Assembly (NCBI GenBank): GCA_002102225.1
Contig: LQPB01000031.1
Span: forward strand, 1-55,501
Direction of reading: 5' to 3'
DNA from: Mycobacterium interjectum
GTDB lineage: Bacteria > Actinomycetota > Actinomycetes > Mycobacteriales > Mycobacteriaceae
Length of the DNA stretch: 55,501 bases
In this document: piece by piece, positions 26,985 through 35,270 of the stretch
How positions within the stretch are numbered: position 1 is the stretch's first letter
Layout of the letters: every line of letters starts with the position of its first letter
Made by a program: the position numbers and the translations under genes
Notes under the pieces: model-generated
The model's database searches: none
What the model saw: the letters and a program-made list of their open reading frames with translations, nothing else
Told to the model about the DNA's origin: nothing

Positions 26985-28096
26985 GCGCCGCCGAGCACGT
27001 CAACCCCGAACCGCCGTTCGCGTTGTGCGGGCCGCGCGGGACCCTGGTCGCCGATGGCGTGCGCGCGGCCTACCACGACATCGGCGCGGCCCAGGCCGCG
27101 CTGCGCTCGGGTGTGGCCCCAATAGTGTTGGGCGCGTTGCCTTTCGACGTGAGCGGAGCCGCATCCCTGATGGTGCCGAACGCGGTGCGGTCCATCGCCG
27201 GCCCGCCCGATTGGCCGACGGGACCGCTGCCGCCGGTGCGCGTGGCCGCCGCGCTGCCGCCGCCGGCCGACTACCGCGACCGGATCAGCCGCGCGCGAGA
27301 CGCGCTCGCCGCACCGGACAACCCGCTGCACAAGGTGGTGCTGGCACGGGCCCTGCGGCTGGTCGCCGACGCACCCCTGGATGCGCGCGTGATCCTGCGC
27401 CGGCTCGTCGCGGCCGACCCAGCCGCCTACGGCTACCTCGTCGACCTGAGTGCCGCCGGCGACGACTACGCGGGCGTGGCGCTGGTGGGCGCCAGCCCCG
27501 AACTTCTGGTCGCGCGCACCGGCGATCGCGTGGTGTGCCAGCCATTCGCCGGTTCGGCCCCGCGCGCCGCCGACCCGCAAGCCGACGCCGCCAGCGGCGC
27601 CCGGCTGGCCGCCTCGGCCAAGGACCGCCACGAGCATCGGCTGGTGATCGACACCATGCGCGCCGCGCTGGAACCGCTGTGCGACGAACTGACGATCGCC
27701 GCCGAACCGCAGCTGAGCCGCACCGCGGCGGTATGGCACCTGTGCACGCCCATCAGCGGCCGGCTGCGCGAGGCATCAACCACCGCAATCGATTTGGCCC
27801 TGGCGCTGCACCCCACGCCGGCGGTCGGCGGCGTTCCGACCAAGGCGGCCACCGAGCTCATCGCCGAGCTGGAGGGCGACCGCGGGTTCTATGCCGGCGC
27901 GGTGGGGTGGTGCGACGCCGGCGGAGACGGCCACTGGGTGGTGTCCATCCGGTGTGCGCAGCTGTCGGCGGACCGCCGCACCGCGCTGGCGCGCGCGGGC
28001 GGGGGCATCGTCGCCGAGTCCGACCCTGACGCCGAAGTCGCGGAAACCACAACGAAATTCGCCACCATCCTGAACGCGCTGGAAGTTGAGCAATGA
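26981..28096 (+). CDS. entC: isochorismate synthase-type EntC
   Basis: A 371-residue chorismate-binding enzyme with typical C-terminal motifs (PTPAVGGVPTKAA, DRGFYAGAVGWCD, ARAGGGIVAESDPDAE). It converts chorismate to isochorismate for menaquinone or salicylate chemistry. Overlaps of 4 bp on both sides (GTGA with gpm2, ATGA with the GNAT gene) put it in a tight three-gene operon. Confidence 0.92.
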   Translation: MSAAEHVNPEPPFALCGPRGTLVADGVRAAYHDIGAAQAALRSGVAPIVLGALPFDVSGAASLMVPNAVRSIAGPPDWPTGPLPPVRVAAALPPPADYRDRISRARDALAAPDNPLHKVVLARALRLVADAPLDARVILRRLVAADPAAYGYLVDLSAAGDDYAGVALVGASPELLVARTGDRVVCQPFAGSAPRAADPQADAASGARLAASAKDRHEHRLVIDTMRAALEPLCDELTIAAEPQLSRTAAVWHLCTPISGRLREASTTAIDLALALHPTPAVGGVPTKAATELIAELEGDRGFYAGAVGWCDAGGDGHWVVSIRCAQLSADRRTALARAGGGIVAESDPDAEVAETTTKFATILNALEVEQ

Positions 28097-28575
28097 CGCA
28101 AAGCATCCGCCGCGCCATACCGGCCGACGCCGCCGCCATTACCGGCATGATTCACGCGCTGGCCGAATTCGAACGCGCGGCGGACCAATGCACCGTCACC
28201 GAAACACAAATTTCCGCAGCGCTTTTCGGCAATTCACCGACCGTGCACGGCCACGTCGGCGACGTCGACGGCGAGGTCGCCGCCATGGCGCTGTGGTTCG
28301 TCAACTTCTCCACCTGGGACGGTGTCGCGGGCGTCTACCTCGAAGACCTGTTCGTGCGACCGGGTTTTCGCCGCCGCGGCCTGGCCCGCGCGCTGCTGGC
28401 GGCGCTGGCCCGCGAATGCCTCGACAACGGCTACACGCGGCTGTCGTGGGCGGTGCTGAACTGGAACGTCGACGCGATCGCGCTGTACGACGGCGTAGGC
28501 GCCGCCCCGCAGCGCGAGTGGACCACCTATCGGCTGTCCGGCCCGCGGTTGGCCGAACTGGCCGGCCCGCCCTGA
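28093..28575 (+). CDS. GNAT-family N-acetyltransferase (Rv3216 counterpart)
   Basis: A 160-residue GNAT protein. The acetyl-CoA pyrophosphate loop reads RPGFRRRGLARALLAAL (Q/RxxGxG/A) after the strand VYLEDLFV; the C-terminal NVDAIALYDGVGA is the usual NxxAxxxYxxxGF-type element. This resembles diamine or aminoglycoside-type acetyltransferases; the substrate is unknown. It starts inside the entC stop (ATGA). The last 49 bp overlap the convergent membrane-protein gene. Confidence 0.9.
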   Translation: MTQSIRRAIPADAAAITGMIHALAEFERAADQCTVTETQISAALFGNSPTVHGHVGDVDGEVAAMALWFVNFSTWDGVAGVYLEDLFVRPGFRRRGLARALLAALARECLDNGYTRLSWAVLNWNVDAIALYDGVGAAPQREWTTYRLSGPRLAELAGPP

Positions 28576-28985
28576 TCGCGGCCGGCGGCCCAGCGCACGG
28601 CCGCCGGGCTGAACAGCAAGACCAGCACCGTGACCGCCAGGACGCCCAGCGGGATGCCGAACGCCGGCCGATGCGAGCCGACCGCGAGATACCACGACAC
28701 CGGAAGCAGCAGCAGCTGGGTGAACACCCCCAGGCCGCGGCCCCAGCGCTTGCCGACCACCAGCGCGCGCCCGGCGCCCAGCACCACGCCACCGACCAGA
28801 ACGAACCACAGCGCGGTGCCCTGGGCGTACCACCCGCTTGCCGGGGACCCGTTGACCACCCGCTGGTCGGCGCCGGCGATGCCCCGGATCACCAGCGCCG
28901 CCGCGACGACCAGGGCGGCCGCCCCCTGCACCGCGACGAGGACCCCGGCGCCGCGCACGACCGACGGGGCTTGGGCGGGATTCAC
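28527..28985 (-). CDS. four-TM integral membrane protein (Rv3217c counterpart)
   Basis: A 152-residue protein with four hydrophobic stretches (GAGVLVAVQGAAALVVAAALVI, GTALWFVLVGGVVLGAGRAL, GVFTQLLLLPVSWYLAV, IPLGVLAVTVLVLLF). No known domain. The start is taken as the GTG at 28985 (VNPAQAPSVV). The tail overlaps the convergent GNAT gene by 49 bp; the overlapped part encodes its polar C-terminus. It is divergent from the lipid kinase gene across 69 bp. Confidence 0.8.
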   Translation of the reverse strand: MNPAQAPSVVRGAGVLVAVQGAAALVVAAALVIRGIAGADQRVVNGSPASGWYAQGTALWFVLVGGVVLGAGRALVVGKRWGRGLGVFTQLLLLPVSWYLAVGSHRPAFGIPLGVLAVTVLVLLFSPAAVRWAAGRDQGGPASSANRGPDSR

Positions 28986-29054
28986 AGCGTCAGCGTAATC
29001 AGCCGCGCTTGCCCCAAAGCGGGGCCTTAACCGCCGCGCATAAGCTCGTGCATC

Positions 29055-30020
29055 ATGCGCGCCGTGCTGATCGTGAACCCAACAGCCACTTCCACCACTC
29101 CAGCCGGTCGCGACCTGCTTGCCCACGCGCTGAAAAGCCGCCTGCAGCTCAACGTCGAGCACACCACCCACCGCGGGCACGGGGCCGAACTCGCCCAGCG
29201 GGCGGTGGACGACGGGATCGACCTGGTCGTGGTGCACGGCGGCGACGGCACGGTCAGCGGGGTGGTGAACGGGATGCTGGGCCGCCCCGGGGCGGCGCCG
29301 GCGCGGCCGGTGCCCGCGCTCGCGGTGGTCCCCGGCGGCTCGGCGAACGTGCTGGCGCGCTCGCTGGGCATTTCGCCGGACCCGGTCGCCGCCACCAACC
29401 AGCTCATCCAGCTGCTCGACGACTACCAACGCCACCCGACCTGGCGCCGGATCAGCCTGATCGACTGCGGTGAGCGGTGGGCCGTGATCAACGCCGGGAT
29501 GGGCGTCGATGCCGAGGTGGTCGCCGCGGTGGAAGCCCAGCGCAACAAGGGCGTCAAGGTCAACGCGTTGCGGTACTGGCGCGTGGCGATCCCCGTCACG
29601 GTGGCCTTCAGGCGCCGCGAACCCACCCTGACGGTCGAACTGGCCGGCCGCGATCCCGTCCCCGGCGTGCACTTCGCCTGGGTCTCCAACACCAGCCCGT
29701 GGACCTACAGCAACAGCCGGCCGCTGGTGACCAACCCGGACTGCAGCTTCGACTCGGGCCTGGGCGTGTTCGCGCTCACCGAGATGAAGGTGATGCCCAC
29801 GCTGCGACTGGTCGGCCAGCTCCTCGGCAAGGGGCCCAAGGGCAGCCCCAAACAGCTGATCCGCGACGACGACGCCCCGTGCGTGCGGGTGACCGCCACC
29901 GGGCGCCCGGTCGCCAGCCAGTTCGACGGCGACTATCTGGGCCTGCGCGAATCGATGACGTTCAGGTCGGTTCCCGATGCGCTGCCGGTGGTCGCGCCCC
30001 CCGGCAAAAACTCTCGCTGA
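29055..30020 (+). CDS. diacylglycerol/lipid kinase family protein (Rv3218 counterpart)
   Basis: A 321-residue DAGK-catalytic-domain protein. The nucleotide-binding motif is VVVHGGDGTVSGVVNGML and the Gly-rich loop is VVPGGSANVLARSLG (Asn-containing, as in YegS/DgkB). The C-terminal beta-sandwich follows. The family phosphorylates diacylglycerol or related lipid hydroxyls at the inner membrane. It ends 269 bp before whiB1. Confidence 0.9.
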   Translation: MRAVLIVNPTATSTTPAGRDLLAHALKSRLQLNVEHTTHRGHGAELAQRAVDDGIDLVVVHGGDGTVSGVVNGMLGRPGAAPARPVPALAVVPGGSANVLARSLGISPDPVAATNQLIQLLDDYQRHPTWRRISLIDCGERWAVINAGMGVDAEVVAAVEAQRNKGVKVNALRYWRVAIPVTVAFRRREPTLTVELAGRDPVPGVHFAWVSNTSPWTYSNSRPLVTNPDCSFDSGLGVFALTEMKVMPTLRLVGQLLGKGPKGSPKQLIRDDDAPCVRVTATGRPVASQFDGDYLGLRESMTFRSVPDALPVVAPPGKNSR

Positions 30021-30114
30021 CCTGCGGAAACGAAACGGCCCGAAAAATCGTTCGCGAGAAGCGGCCCGTCAGTGTAGTACAACGGTGTAAGGGCCTGACT
30101 AAGAAATCATTGAA

Positions 30115-30128
30115 GTGAGATAGCCCAC
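30115..30128. promoter_or_regulatory. CRP-type site upstream of whiB1
   Basis: GTGAGATAGCCCAC fits the mycobacterial CRP consensus GTGNNANNNNNCAC exactly. whiB1 is an established CRP (Rv3676) target in M. tuberculosis. A TTGACA hexamer follows at 30145-30150, but no convincing -10 at the right spacing was found. The rest of the 30021-30289 gap shows no ORF. Confidence 0.65.
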
Positions 30129-30289
30129 GAGCGTACTCACACTATTGACATCTGTTGAGCCTGTGAAACGATCGAAAGGTTGCATGCAGAAATTTATGGA
30201 GGGGTGCGGCCCCTTTTCTTGTGCACGCGTTAACAGCGAAGAAAAATGGCCGTGCGCCTTGCTGCGCACTCAGTGAGGAGTAACTACTT

Positions 30290-30544
30290 ATGGATTGGCG
30301 CCACAAGGCGGTCTGTCGCGACGAGGACCCGGAGCTGTTCTTCCCGGTTGGGAACAGCGGCCCGGCGCTCGCGCAGATCGCTGACGCGAAACTGGTCTGC
30401 AATCGGTGCCCGGTGACCACGGAATGCCTTTCCTGGGCACTGAACACCGGCCAGGACTCGGGCGTCTGGGGGGGCATGAGCGAAGACGAGCGGCGCGCTC
30501 TCAAGCGTCGCAACGCCCGGACGAAGGCCCGCAGCGGAGTCTGA
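30290..30544 (+). CDS. whiB1: WhiB1 NO-responsive Fe-S transcription regulator
   Basis: An 84-residue WhiB protein. Cluster cysteines C9, C37, C40 and C46 are in place, followed by GVWGG (58-62) and a basic C-terminal DNA-binding tail (RRALKRRNARTKAR). WhiB1 is essential in M. tuberculosis; its 4Fe-4S cluster reacts with NO and the protein binds sigma-A region 4. GAGGAG lies 10 bases upstream of the ATG. The gene has a CRP-type site upstream and a strong terminator hairpin immediately downstream. Confidence 0.97.
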   Translation: MDWRHKAVCRDEDPELFFPVGNSGPALAQIADAKLVCNRCPVTTECLSWALNTGQDSGVWGGMSEDERRALKRRNARTKARSGV

Positions 30545-30555
30545 CCCAGATCGCT

Positions 30556-30593
30556 AACAGTGCGGCCCCGACAATCGTCGGGGCCGCACTGTT
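30556..30593 (+). terminator. strong hairpin terminator after whiB1
   Basis: Perfect 17-bp inverted repeat (30556-30572 with 30577-30593), loop AATC, starting 11 bp after the whiB1 stop. No U tract follows, the I-shaped form common in mycobacteria. It also separates whiB1 from the convergent pdtaS. Confidence 0.88.
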
Positions 30594-30649
30594 GCGTACG
30601 GGCGGTGTCGCGACCGTCGTCGAGCCGCACGGGTGCGTCAGCACCCGGC

Positions 30650-32152
30650 TTACAGCAGCAACCGGGTCCGTCGTCCGATCGGCACGCGGAGCACCACGTC
30701 GGTGCCGCGGGCGGCGGCGTGCCGCATCCCCAGCGTGCCGTCCAGTTCCGCCGACACCAGGGTCCGCACGATCTGCAGGCCGAGGCTGTCGGAGTTCTCC
30801 AGGCTGAATCCCTCCGGCAGTCCCCGCCCGTCGTCGTGCACGACGACGTCGAGCCAGCGGGCCGAACGCTCGGCGCGAATGGTCACCGAGCCCTCCTGGG
30901 CCGCCGGATCGAAGGCGTGCTCGATCGCGTTCTGGACGAGTTCGGTGATCACCATGATCAGGGCCGTCGCGCGGTCGGAGTCCAGCACGCCGAGGTCGCC
31001 GACCCGGTTGATCCGGATCGGCCGGTCCACCGAGGCCACGTCGTTCATGATCGGCAGGATCCGGTCGATGACCTCGTCGAGGTTCACCTGCTCGTCCACC
31101 GACATCGACAGCGCGTCGTGCACCAGGGCGATCGACGACACCCGCCGCACCGACTCGATCAGCGCCTCCCGCCCTTCGGCATTGGCGGTGCGGCGCGCCT
31201 GCAGGCGCAGCAGCGCCGCCACCGTTTGCAGGTTGTTCTTCACCCGGTGGTGGATTTCGCGGATGGTGGCGTCCTTGGAGATCAGGGCCCGGTCGCGGCG
31301 CTTGACCTCGGTGATGTCGCGGATCAGCACCGCGGCCCCGGCGCTGGCGCCGTGCACCACCAGCGGCAGCGTTCGCAGCAACACCGTGGCGCCGCCGGCG
31401 TCGACCTCCATGCGCATGCTCCTGCCGCCGGCCAGCAGGTCGCGCACGTGCTCGGCCACCTCCTGCGCCTCGAACGGGTCGGAGATCAGCGGCCGCGTCA
31501 CGTCGACCAGATGGTGTCCCTCCAGCTCCGACGTCAGGCCCATCCGGTGGTAGGCCGACAACGCGTTGGGGCTGGCGTAGGCGACCACGCCGTCGACGTC
31601 GAGGCGGATGAAGCCGTCGCCCGCCCGCGGGGTGGAGCGCGACATGACGACGTCCCCGACGTCGGGGAAGGTGCCCTCGGCGAGCATGTGCACCAGGTCG
31701 GTGGCGCAGTCACGGTACGCGGTCTCGAGCTGGCCGGGGGTGCGGTCGGCCGCCTCCGCGGTCTGATGCCGCGTCACCACCGCCACCACGTGGCCGCCGT
31801 AGCGCACCGGGGACGACTCGACGTGGAGGCCGGGAAGCTGCCACGAATGTTGTTGGCCCGCATCGCTTTCCCGCGGCGCGGTACCGGGCTCGAACGTCTC
31901 GTCGACCAGCGGCAGCCGGTCGGCGGCCACGACGGTCCCCACCGCGTCGGTCTGCAGCACCGTGGGCGCGGTATTCGGGCGGCACTGCGCCACGCACACC
32001 AGCACGCCGTCGTCGCGGCGGACCCACATCAGGTAGTCGGCAAAGGACAGGTCGGCCAGCAGCTGCCACTCCCCCACCACGGCATGCAGGTGGTCCACCG
32101 CGTTGCCCGGCAGCATCGTGTGCTCGGCAAGCAGGTCACCGAGAGTGGACAT
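30650..32152 (-). CDS. pdtaS: PdtaS sensor histidine kinase
   Basis: A 500-residue cytosolic kinase. A GAF-like domain occupies about residues 1-150 and a PAS-like domain about 170-285. A HisKA_2/HWE-type dimerisation box follows (REIHHRVKNNLQT, phosphate acceptor at about His301-302), then an HATPase_c domain with the N-box ELVQNAIEHAF and G-boxes DDGRGLP and LGLQIV. It phosphorylates PdtaR, an ANTAR RNA-binding antiterminator encoded elsewhere; the pair responds to NO and copper. It is followed on the same strand by nothing until whiB1; the biotinylated-protein gene starts upstream. Confidence 0.94.
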   Translation of the reverse strand: MSTLGDLLAEHTMLPGNAVDHLHAVVGEWQLLADLSFADYLMWVRRDDGVLVCVAQCRPNTAPTVLQTDAVGTVVAADRLPLVDETFEPGTAPRESDAGQQHSWQLPGLHVESSPVRYGGHVVAVVTRHQTAEAADRTPGQLETAYRDCATDLVHMLAEGTFPDVGDVVMSRSTPRAGDGFIRLDVDGVVAYASPNALSAYHRMGLTSELEGHHLVDVTRPLISDPFEAQEVAEHVRDLLAGGRSMRMEVDAGGATVLLRTLPLVVHGASAGAAVLIRDITEVKRRDRALISKDATIREIHHRVKNNLQTVAALLRLQARRTANAEGREALIESVRRVSSIALVHDALSMSVDEQVNLDEVIDRILPIMNDVASVDRPIRINRVGDLGVLDSDRATALIMVITELVQNAIEHAFDPAAQEGSVTIRAERSARWLDVVVHDDGRGLPEGFSLENSDSLGLQIVRTLVSAELDGTLGMRHAAARGTDVVLRVPIGRRTRLLL

Positions 32153-32159
32153 CCAATCC

Positions 32160-32375
32160 TTAGCTGATCACGGCGATGAGGTCACCCGCCTGGATGACAT
32201 CGCCCACCGCCACACTCACCTTGCTGACCGTGCCGTCGACCTCGGCCAGGACGGGGATTTCCATCTTCATCGACTCCAGCAGCACCACGATGTCGCCCTT
32301 GCCGATCTGGTCACCCTCGTTGACAACAACCTCGAGCACGCTGGCCACGATTTCGGCGCGAACATCCTCCGCCAT
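32160..32375 (-). CDS. biotinylated protein TB7.3 (biotinyl domain protein)
   Basis: A 71-residue free-standing biotinyl/lipoyl domain. ESMKME places the biotinylated Lys at residue 37, and GDQIGKGDIVVLLESMKM is the typical strand-turn. It probably serves as a biotin carboxyl carrier for an acyl-CoA carboxylase encoded elsewhere. It stops 7 bp before pdtaS starts, so the two are likely co-transcribed. The ATG at 32375 was chosen for the canonical domain length. Confidence 0.93.
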   Translation of the reverse strand: MAEDVRAEIVASVLEVVVNEGDQIGKGDIVVLLESMKMEIPVLAEVDGTVSKVSVAVGDVIQAGDLIAVIS

Positions 32376-32510
32376 CTTCACCCCACTCGTCCGCATGCTG
32401 GTTGTCGCATCAAGGTCATGTATATCGAACCACAGGACCGGTCGGGACCGCGGGACGCGGGGCGTTACACCGCATGCGGCCGGCCGTGAGACACTGTGAG
32501 GCAAGCTAAC

Positions 32511-32530
32511 GGGCGCCGAGCGCCCCTTTT
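32511..32530 (+). terminator. short hairpin plus T-run in the bL37 leader
   Basis: GGGCG (32511-32515) pairs with CGCCC (32521-32525) around CCGAG, followed directly by CTTTTCTT. It has the form of a small intrinsic terminator located 43 bp upstream of the bL37 start codon, so it may act as a leader attenuator. Confidence 0.45.
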
Positions 32531-32572
32531 CTTGGACGAACTATCGCCGACGAAGAATCACGGAGGATGACG

Positions 32573-32647
32573 ATGGCCAAGCGTGGCCGGAAGAAGCGCG
32601 ACCGCAAGTACAGCAAGGCCAACCACGGCAAGCGGCCGAACGCCTAG
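32573..32647 (+). CDS. 50S ribosomal protein bL37 (24 aa)
   Basis: A 24-residue, extremely basic ORF, MAKRGRKKRDRKYSKANH... ending GKRPNA, with GGAGGA 5 bases upstream of the ATG. It matches the mycobacteria-specific large-subunit protein bL37 first seen in cryo-EM maps of M. smegmatis ribosomes (24 residues). It lies alone on the plus strand between the minus-strand TB7.3 and rshA genes and is easily missed because of its size. Confidence 0.88.
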   Translation: MAKRGRKKRDRKYSKANHGKRPNA

Positions 32648-32678
32648 CCGAATTCACGGCCCCATCCCGGGCTAGGCG

Positions 32679-32981
32679 CTACTCGCCCCTGCGGATGATG
32701 GTGGTCCGGCGGATCTCCAGCCGGAGGCGTTCCTTCAGGCCCTCCGGGGCCTTCTCGCCGGTGCATTTCGTCGCGATGAGGGCCTTGAGCCGCTCCTCGA
32801 TGCCGTAGTGCTGGAAGCAGCCGGGGCACGCCTCGAGATGCTGGCGCAGCCGCTCCTTGGCCTCGGGGGTGCACTCGCCGTCGAGCAGGGTCCATACCTC
32901 GGCGATCACCTCGGCACAGCCGAGGCCGTGGGAGTGGCTGTCGTCGGCGCGCGGGTCCGTGGGACCGGCGAACTCGCTCAT
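32679..32981 (-). CDS. rshA: RshA anti-sigma factor
   Basis: A 100-residue zinc-associated anti-sigma (ZAS) protein. The metal and redox motif H48-x3-C52-x2-C55 (HLEACPGC) is intact, with further Cys at 22, 37 and 73. Reduced RshA holds SigH inactive; oxidation or phosphorylation releases it. Its ATG overlaps the sigH TGA (ATGA), giving translational coupling that balances the pair. Confidence 0.94.
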   Translation of the reverse strand: MSEFAGPTDPRADDSHSHGLGCAEVIAEVWTLLDGECTPEAKERLRQHLEACPGCFQHYGIEERLKALIATKCTGEKAPEGLKERLRLEIRRTTIIRRGE

Positions 32982-33622
32982 GACGACACCTCCTCGTGCG
33001 CCTGCTGGCCGCGGTTGAAACCGCGCTCCTTGGCCACGTCGGCCAGGAGGCCCCGCAGCTGACGTCTGCCGCGGTGCAGCCGTGACATTACCGTCCCGAT
33101 CGGCGTGTCCATGATCTCGGCGATCTCCTTGTAGGGAAATCCCTCGACGTCGGCGTAGTAGACGGCCATCCGGAAATCCTCCGGCAACGCCTGCAGCGCC
33201 TCTTTGATCTCGTTGTCGGGCAGCGACTCCAGCGCCTCGACCTCCGCCGAACGCAACCCCGTCGAGGAGTGTTCGGCGTTGGACGCCAGCTGCCAGTCGG
33301 TGATCTCCTCGGTTGGGTATTCAGCCGGTTGCCGCTGCCTCTTGCGGTAGCTGTTGATGTAGGTGTTGGTCAGGATCCGGTACAGCCACGCCTTGAGGTT
33401 GGTGCCGGCCCGAAACGAGCGGAACCCCGCGTAGGCCTTCACCATCGTTTCCTGCAGCAGGTCCTCCGCGTCGGCGGGGTTGCGCGTCATGCGCAGCGCG
33501 CCGCCGTACAACTGGTCGAGCAGGGGAATCGCGTCGCGCTCGAAACGCGCGGTGAGTTCCTCGTCGGTTTCGGTTGGTGGTGCCGGAGCTTCTGAATCCC
33601 TTGCGCCGTCGGTATCGGCCAT
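32978..33622 (-). CDS. sigH: SigH ECF sigma factor
   Basis: A 214-residue ECF sigma factor. Region 2 reads [30 protein letters not shown] with [21 protein letters not shown]; region 4 contains [32 protein letters not shown]. It directs the oxidative and heat stress regulon (thioredoxins, chaperones, sigE, sigB). The ATG at 33622 (MADTDG) matches the M. tuberculosis length; an in-frame GTG at 33634 with AGAAGG just upstream and a longer start at 33712 are possible. A SigH-type promoter lies upstream. Confidence 0.95.
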   Translation of the reverse strand: MADTDGARDSEAPAPPTETDEELTARFERDAIPLLDQLYGGALRMTRNPADAEDLLQETMVKAYAGFRSFRAGTNLKAWLYRILTNTYINSYRKRQRQPAEYPTEEITDWQLASNAEHSSTGLRSAEVEALESLPDNEIKEALQALPEDFRMAVYYADVEGFPYKEIAEIMDTPIGTVMSRLHRGRRQLRGLLADVAKERGFNRGQQAHEEVSS

Positions 33623-33805
33623 CTTGGTTAACACGGTCCCTTCTGCAGCGGTGTCGCCTGGCGGCACGGGAAGCGCCGCCGGACGCTCAAGCAGGCACAT
33701 CGCCGTTGGCACCAGACTGCTCCTCCCAATCTAAAGGCTGCCCCCGACAGTGTCCGTCCTGGTCTGCCGGTGGGTGCCGCAACTGCATCAGAAACCGACT
33801 TCTTT

Positions 33806-33833
33806 AACAGCGCGGGGCGGCCGGCTATTTCCC
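33806..33833 (-). promoter_or_regulatory. SigH-type autoregulatory promoter of sigH
   Basis: On the sigH strand, GGGAAAT (33827-33833) and TGTT (33806-33809) are separated by 17 bp, close to the SigH consensus GGAAYA-N16/17-cGTT. It leaves a leader of about 180 nt before the sigH ATG. It lies in the 254-bp divergent gap with the SDR gene. Confidence 0.6.
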
Positions 33834-33876
33834 GGGCCGAATCCGGCCGGTTCGGCCGTCGCGTTAATGTGACGCC

Positions 33877-34725
33877 ATGTCCCTGAATGGCAAGACCATG
33901 TTCATCTCCGGTGCCAGCCGCGGTATCGGCCTGGCGATCGCCAAACGCGCCGCACAGGACGGCGCGAACATCGCGCTGATCGCCAAGACCGCCGAACCGC
34001 ACCCGAAGCTGCCGGGCACGGTGTACACCGCCGCGAAGGAACTCGAGGAGGCGGGCGGGCAGGCCCTGCCGATCGTCGGGGACGTCCGTGACCCGGAGTC
34101 GGTCGAGTCCGCGGTGGCCAAAACCGTCGAGCAATTCGGCGGCATCGACATCTGCGTCAACAACGCGTCGGCGATCAACCTGGGCTCCATCACCGAGGTG
34201 CCGATGAAGCGGTTCGACCTGATGAACGGCATCCAGGTGCGCGGCACGTACGCGGTGTCGCAGGCCTGCATCCCGCATTTGAAGGGCCGGGAGAACCCGC
34301 ACATCCTGACGCTCTCGCCGCCGGTGCTGCTCGGCAAGGAGTGGCTGAAGCCGACCGCCTACATGATGGCCAAGTTTGGAATGACGCTGTGCGCGTTGGG
34401 AATTGCCGAGGAGATGCGCGAGGCGGGCATCGCGTCGAACACCTTGTGGCCGCGCACGCTGGTGGCGACGGCCGCGGTGCAGAACCTGCTCGGCGGCGAC
34501 GAGGCCATGGGCCGGGCCCGCAAGCCCGAGGTTTACTCCGACGCGGCCTACGTCATCCTCAACAAGCCCGCCCGCGAGTACACCGGCAACACGCTGCTGT
34601 GCGAGGACGTGCTGGTGGAATCCGGCGTCAGCGACCTGTCCGTGTACGACTGCATTCCCGGTTCGAAGCTCGGCGTCGACTTCTGGGTCGACGGCGTCAA
34701 CCCGCCGGGGTACACCGGGCCCTAA
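33877..34725 (+). CDS. short-chain dehydrogenase/reductase (HSDL2-like), Rv3224 counterpart
   Basis: A 282-residue classical SDR. The cofactor motif is SGASRGIG (TGxxxGxG type), then NNAS, a Ser-Pro-Pro around the catalytic Ser, and YMMAK as the catalytic YxxxK. The length and LLCEDVLVESGV tail resemble the SDR part of HSDL2-like enzymes. Substrate unknown. It is divergent from sigH and followed by the YbaK-type deacylase gene, probably in one operon. Confidence 0.9.
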   Translation: MSLNGKTMFISGASRGIGLAIAKRAAQDGANIALIAKTAEPHPKLPGTVYTAAKELEEAGGQALPIVGDVRDPESVESAVAKTVEQFGGIDICVNNASAINLGSITEVPMKRFDLMNGIQVRGTYAVSQACIPHLKGRENPHILTLSPPVLLGKEWLKPTAYMMAKFGMTLCALGIAEEMREAGIASNTLWPRTLVATAAVQNLLGGDEAMGRARKPEVYSDAAYVILNKPAREYTGNTLLCEDVLVESGVSDLSVYDCIPGSKLGVDFWVDGVNPPGYTGP

Positions 34726-34778
34726 TCGTGGTCGCGAGCGCGGCGGAGCCGGGCGCAGCGGGTCACCATCGGAAGGGC

Positions 34779-35264
34779 GTGGGCGGCGCGGCCACGCCGG
34801 GCATCGCGGCGCTGGTCCGGGCGGGCGTGGCGCACCACGTCGTCAAGTTCTCCCATGATCCCCACGAATCGTCGTTCGGCCTCGAGGCGGTGCACGCGCT
34901 GAGCGGAGCCGGCGTGGCGCCGGAGCAGATCTACAAGACCCTGGTCATCGCGGTGCCCGACGGGCTGGCGGTCGCCGTGCTGCCGGCGCCGGCCCGGCTG
35001 TCGCTGAAGGCGGCCGCCGCCGCGCTCGGGGTCGCCAAGGCATCCATGGCCGAACCGGCGACCGCCCAGCGGGCCACCGGGTACCTCGTCGGTGCCATTT
35101 CGCCGTTCGGTCAGCGCCGCTCGCTGCCGACCGTCGTCGACGCCGGCGCGCTCGCCTGGGAGCGGGTCTACTGCAGCGCGGGTCGGCGCGGCTGGGACGT
35201 CGCGGTGGCGCCCCGGGATCTGATCCGGCTGACGGGCGCGGTCACCGCGGACATCCGGGGCTAG
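34779..35264 (+). CDS. YbaK/EbsC-type Cys-tRNA(Pro) deacylase
   Basis: A 161-residue protein of the YbaK/ProX editing fold: TPGIAALVRAGVAHHVVKFSHD at the N-terminus, QIYKTLVIAV with the catalytic Lys, and YLVGAISPFGQRR with the family GxxSPxG signature. It hydrolyses mischarged Cys-tRNA(Pro). The GTG at 34779 was chosen because homology begins there; GGAAGG lies just upstream though slightly too close. An upstream in-frame GTG at 34728 would add 17 residues and start 2 bp after the SDR stop. In M. tuberculosis this region is split as Rv3224A/B, whereas here the frame is intact. Confidence 0.88.
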   Translation: MGGAATPGIAALVRAGVAHHVVKFSHDPHESSFGLEAVHALSGAGVAPEQIYKTLVIAVPDGLAVAVLPAPARLSLKAAAAALGVAKASMAEPATAQRATGYLVGAISPFGQRRSLPTVVDAGALAWERVYCSAGRRGWDVAVAPRDLIRLTGAVTADIRG

Positions 35265-35270
35265 CGGTTC

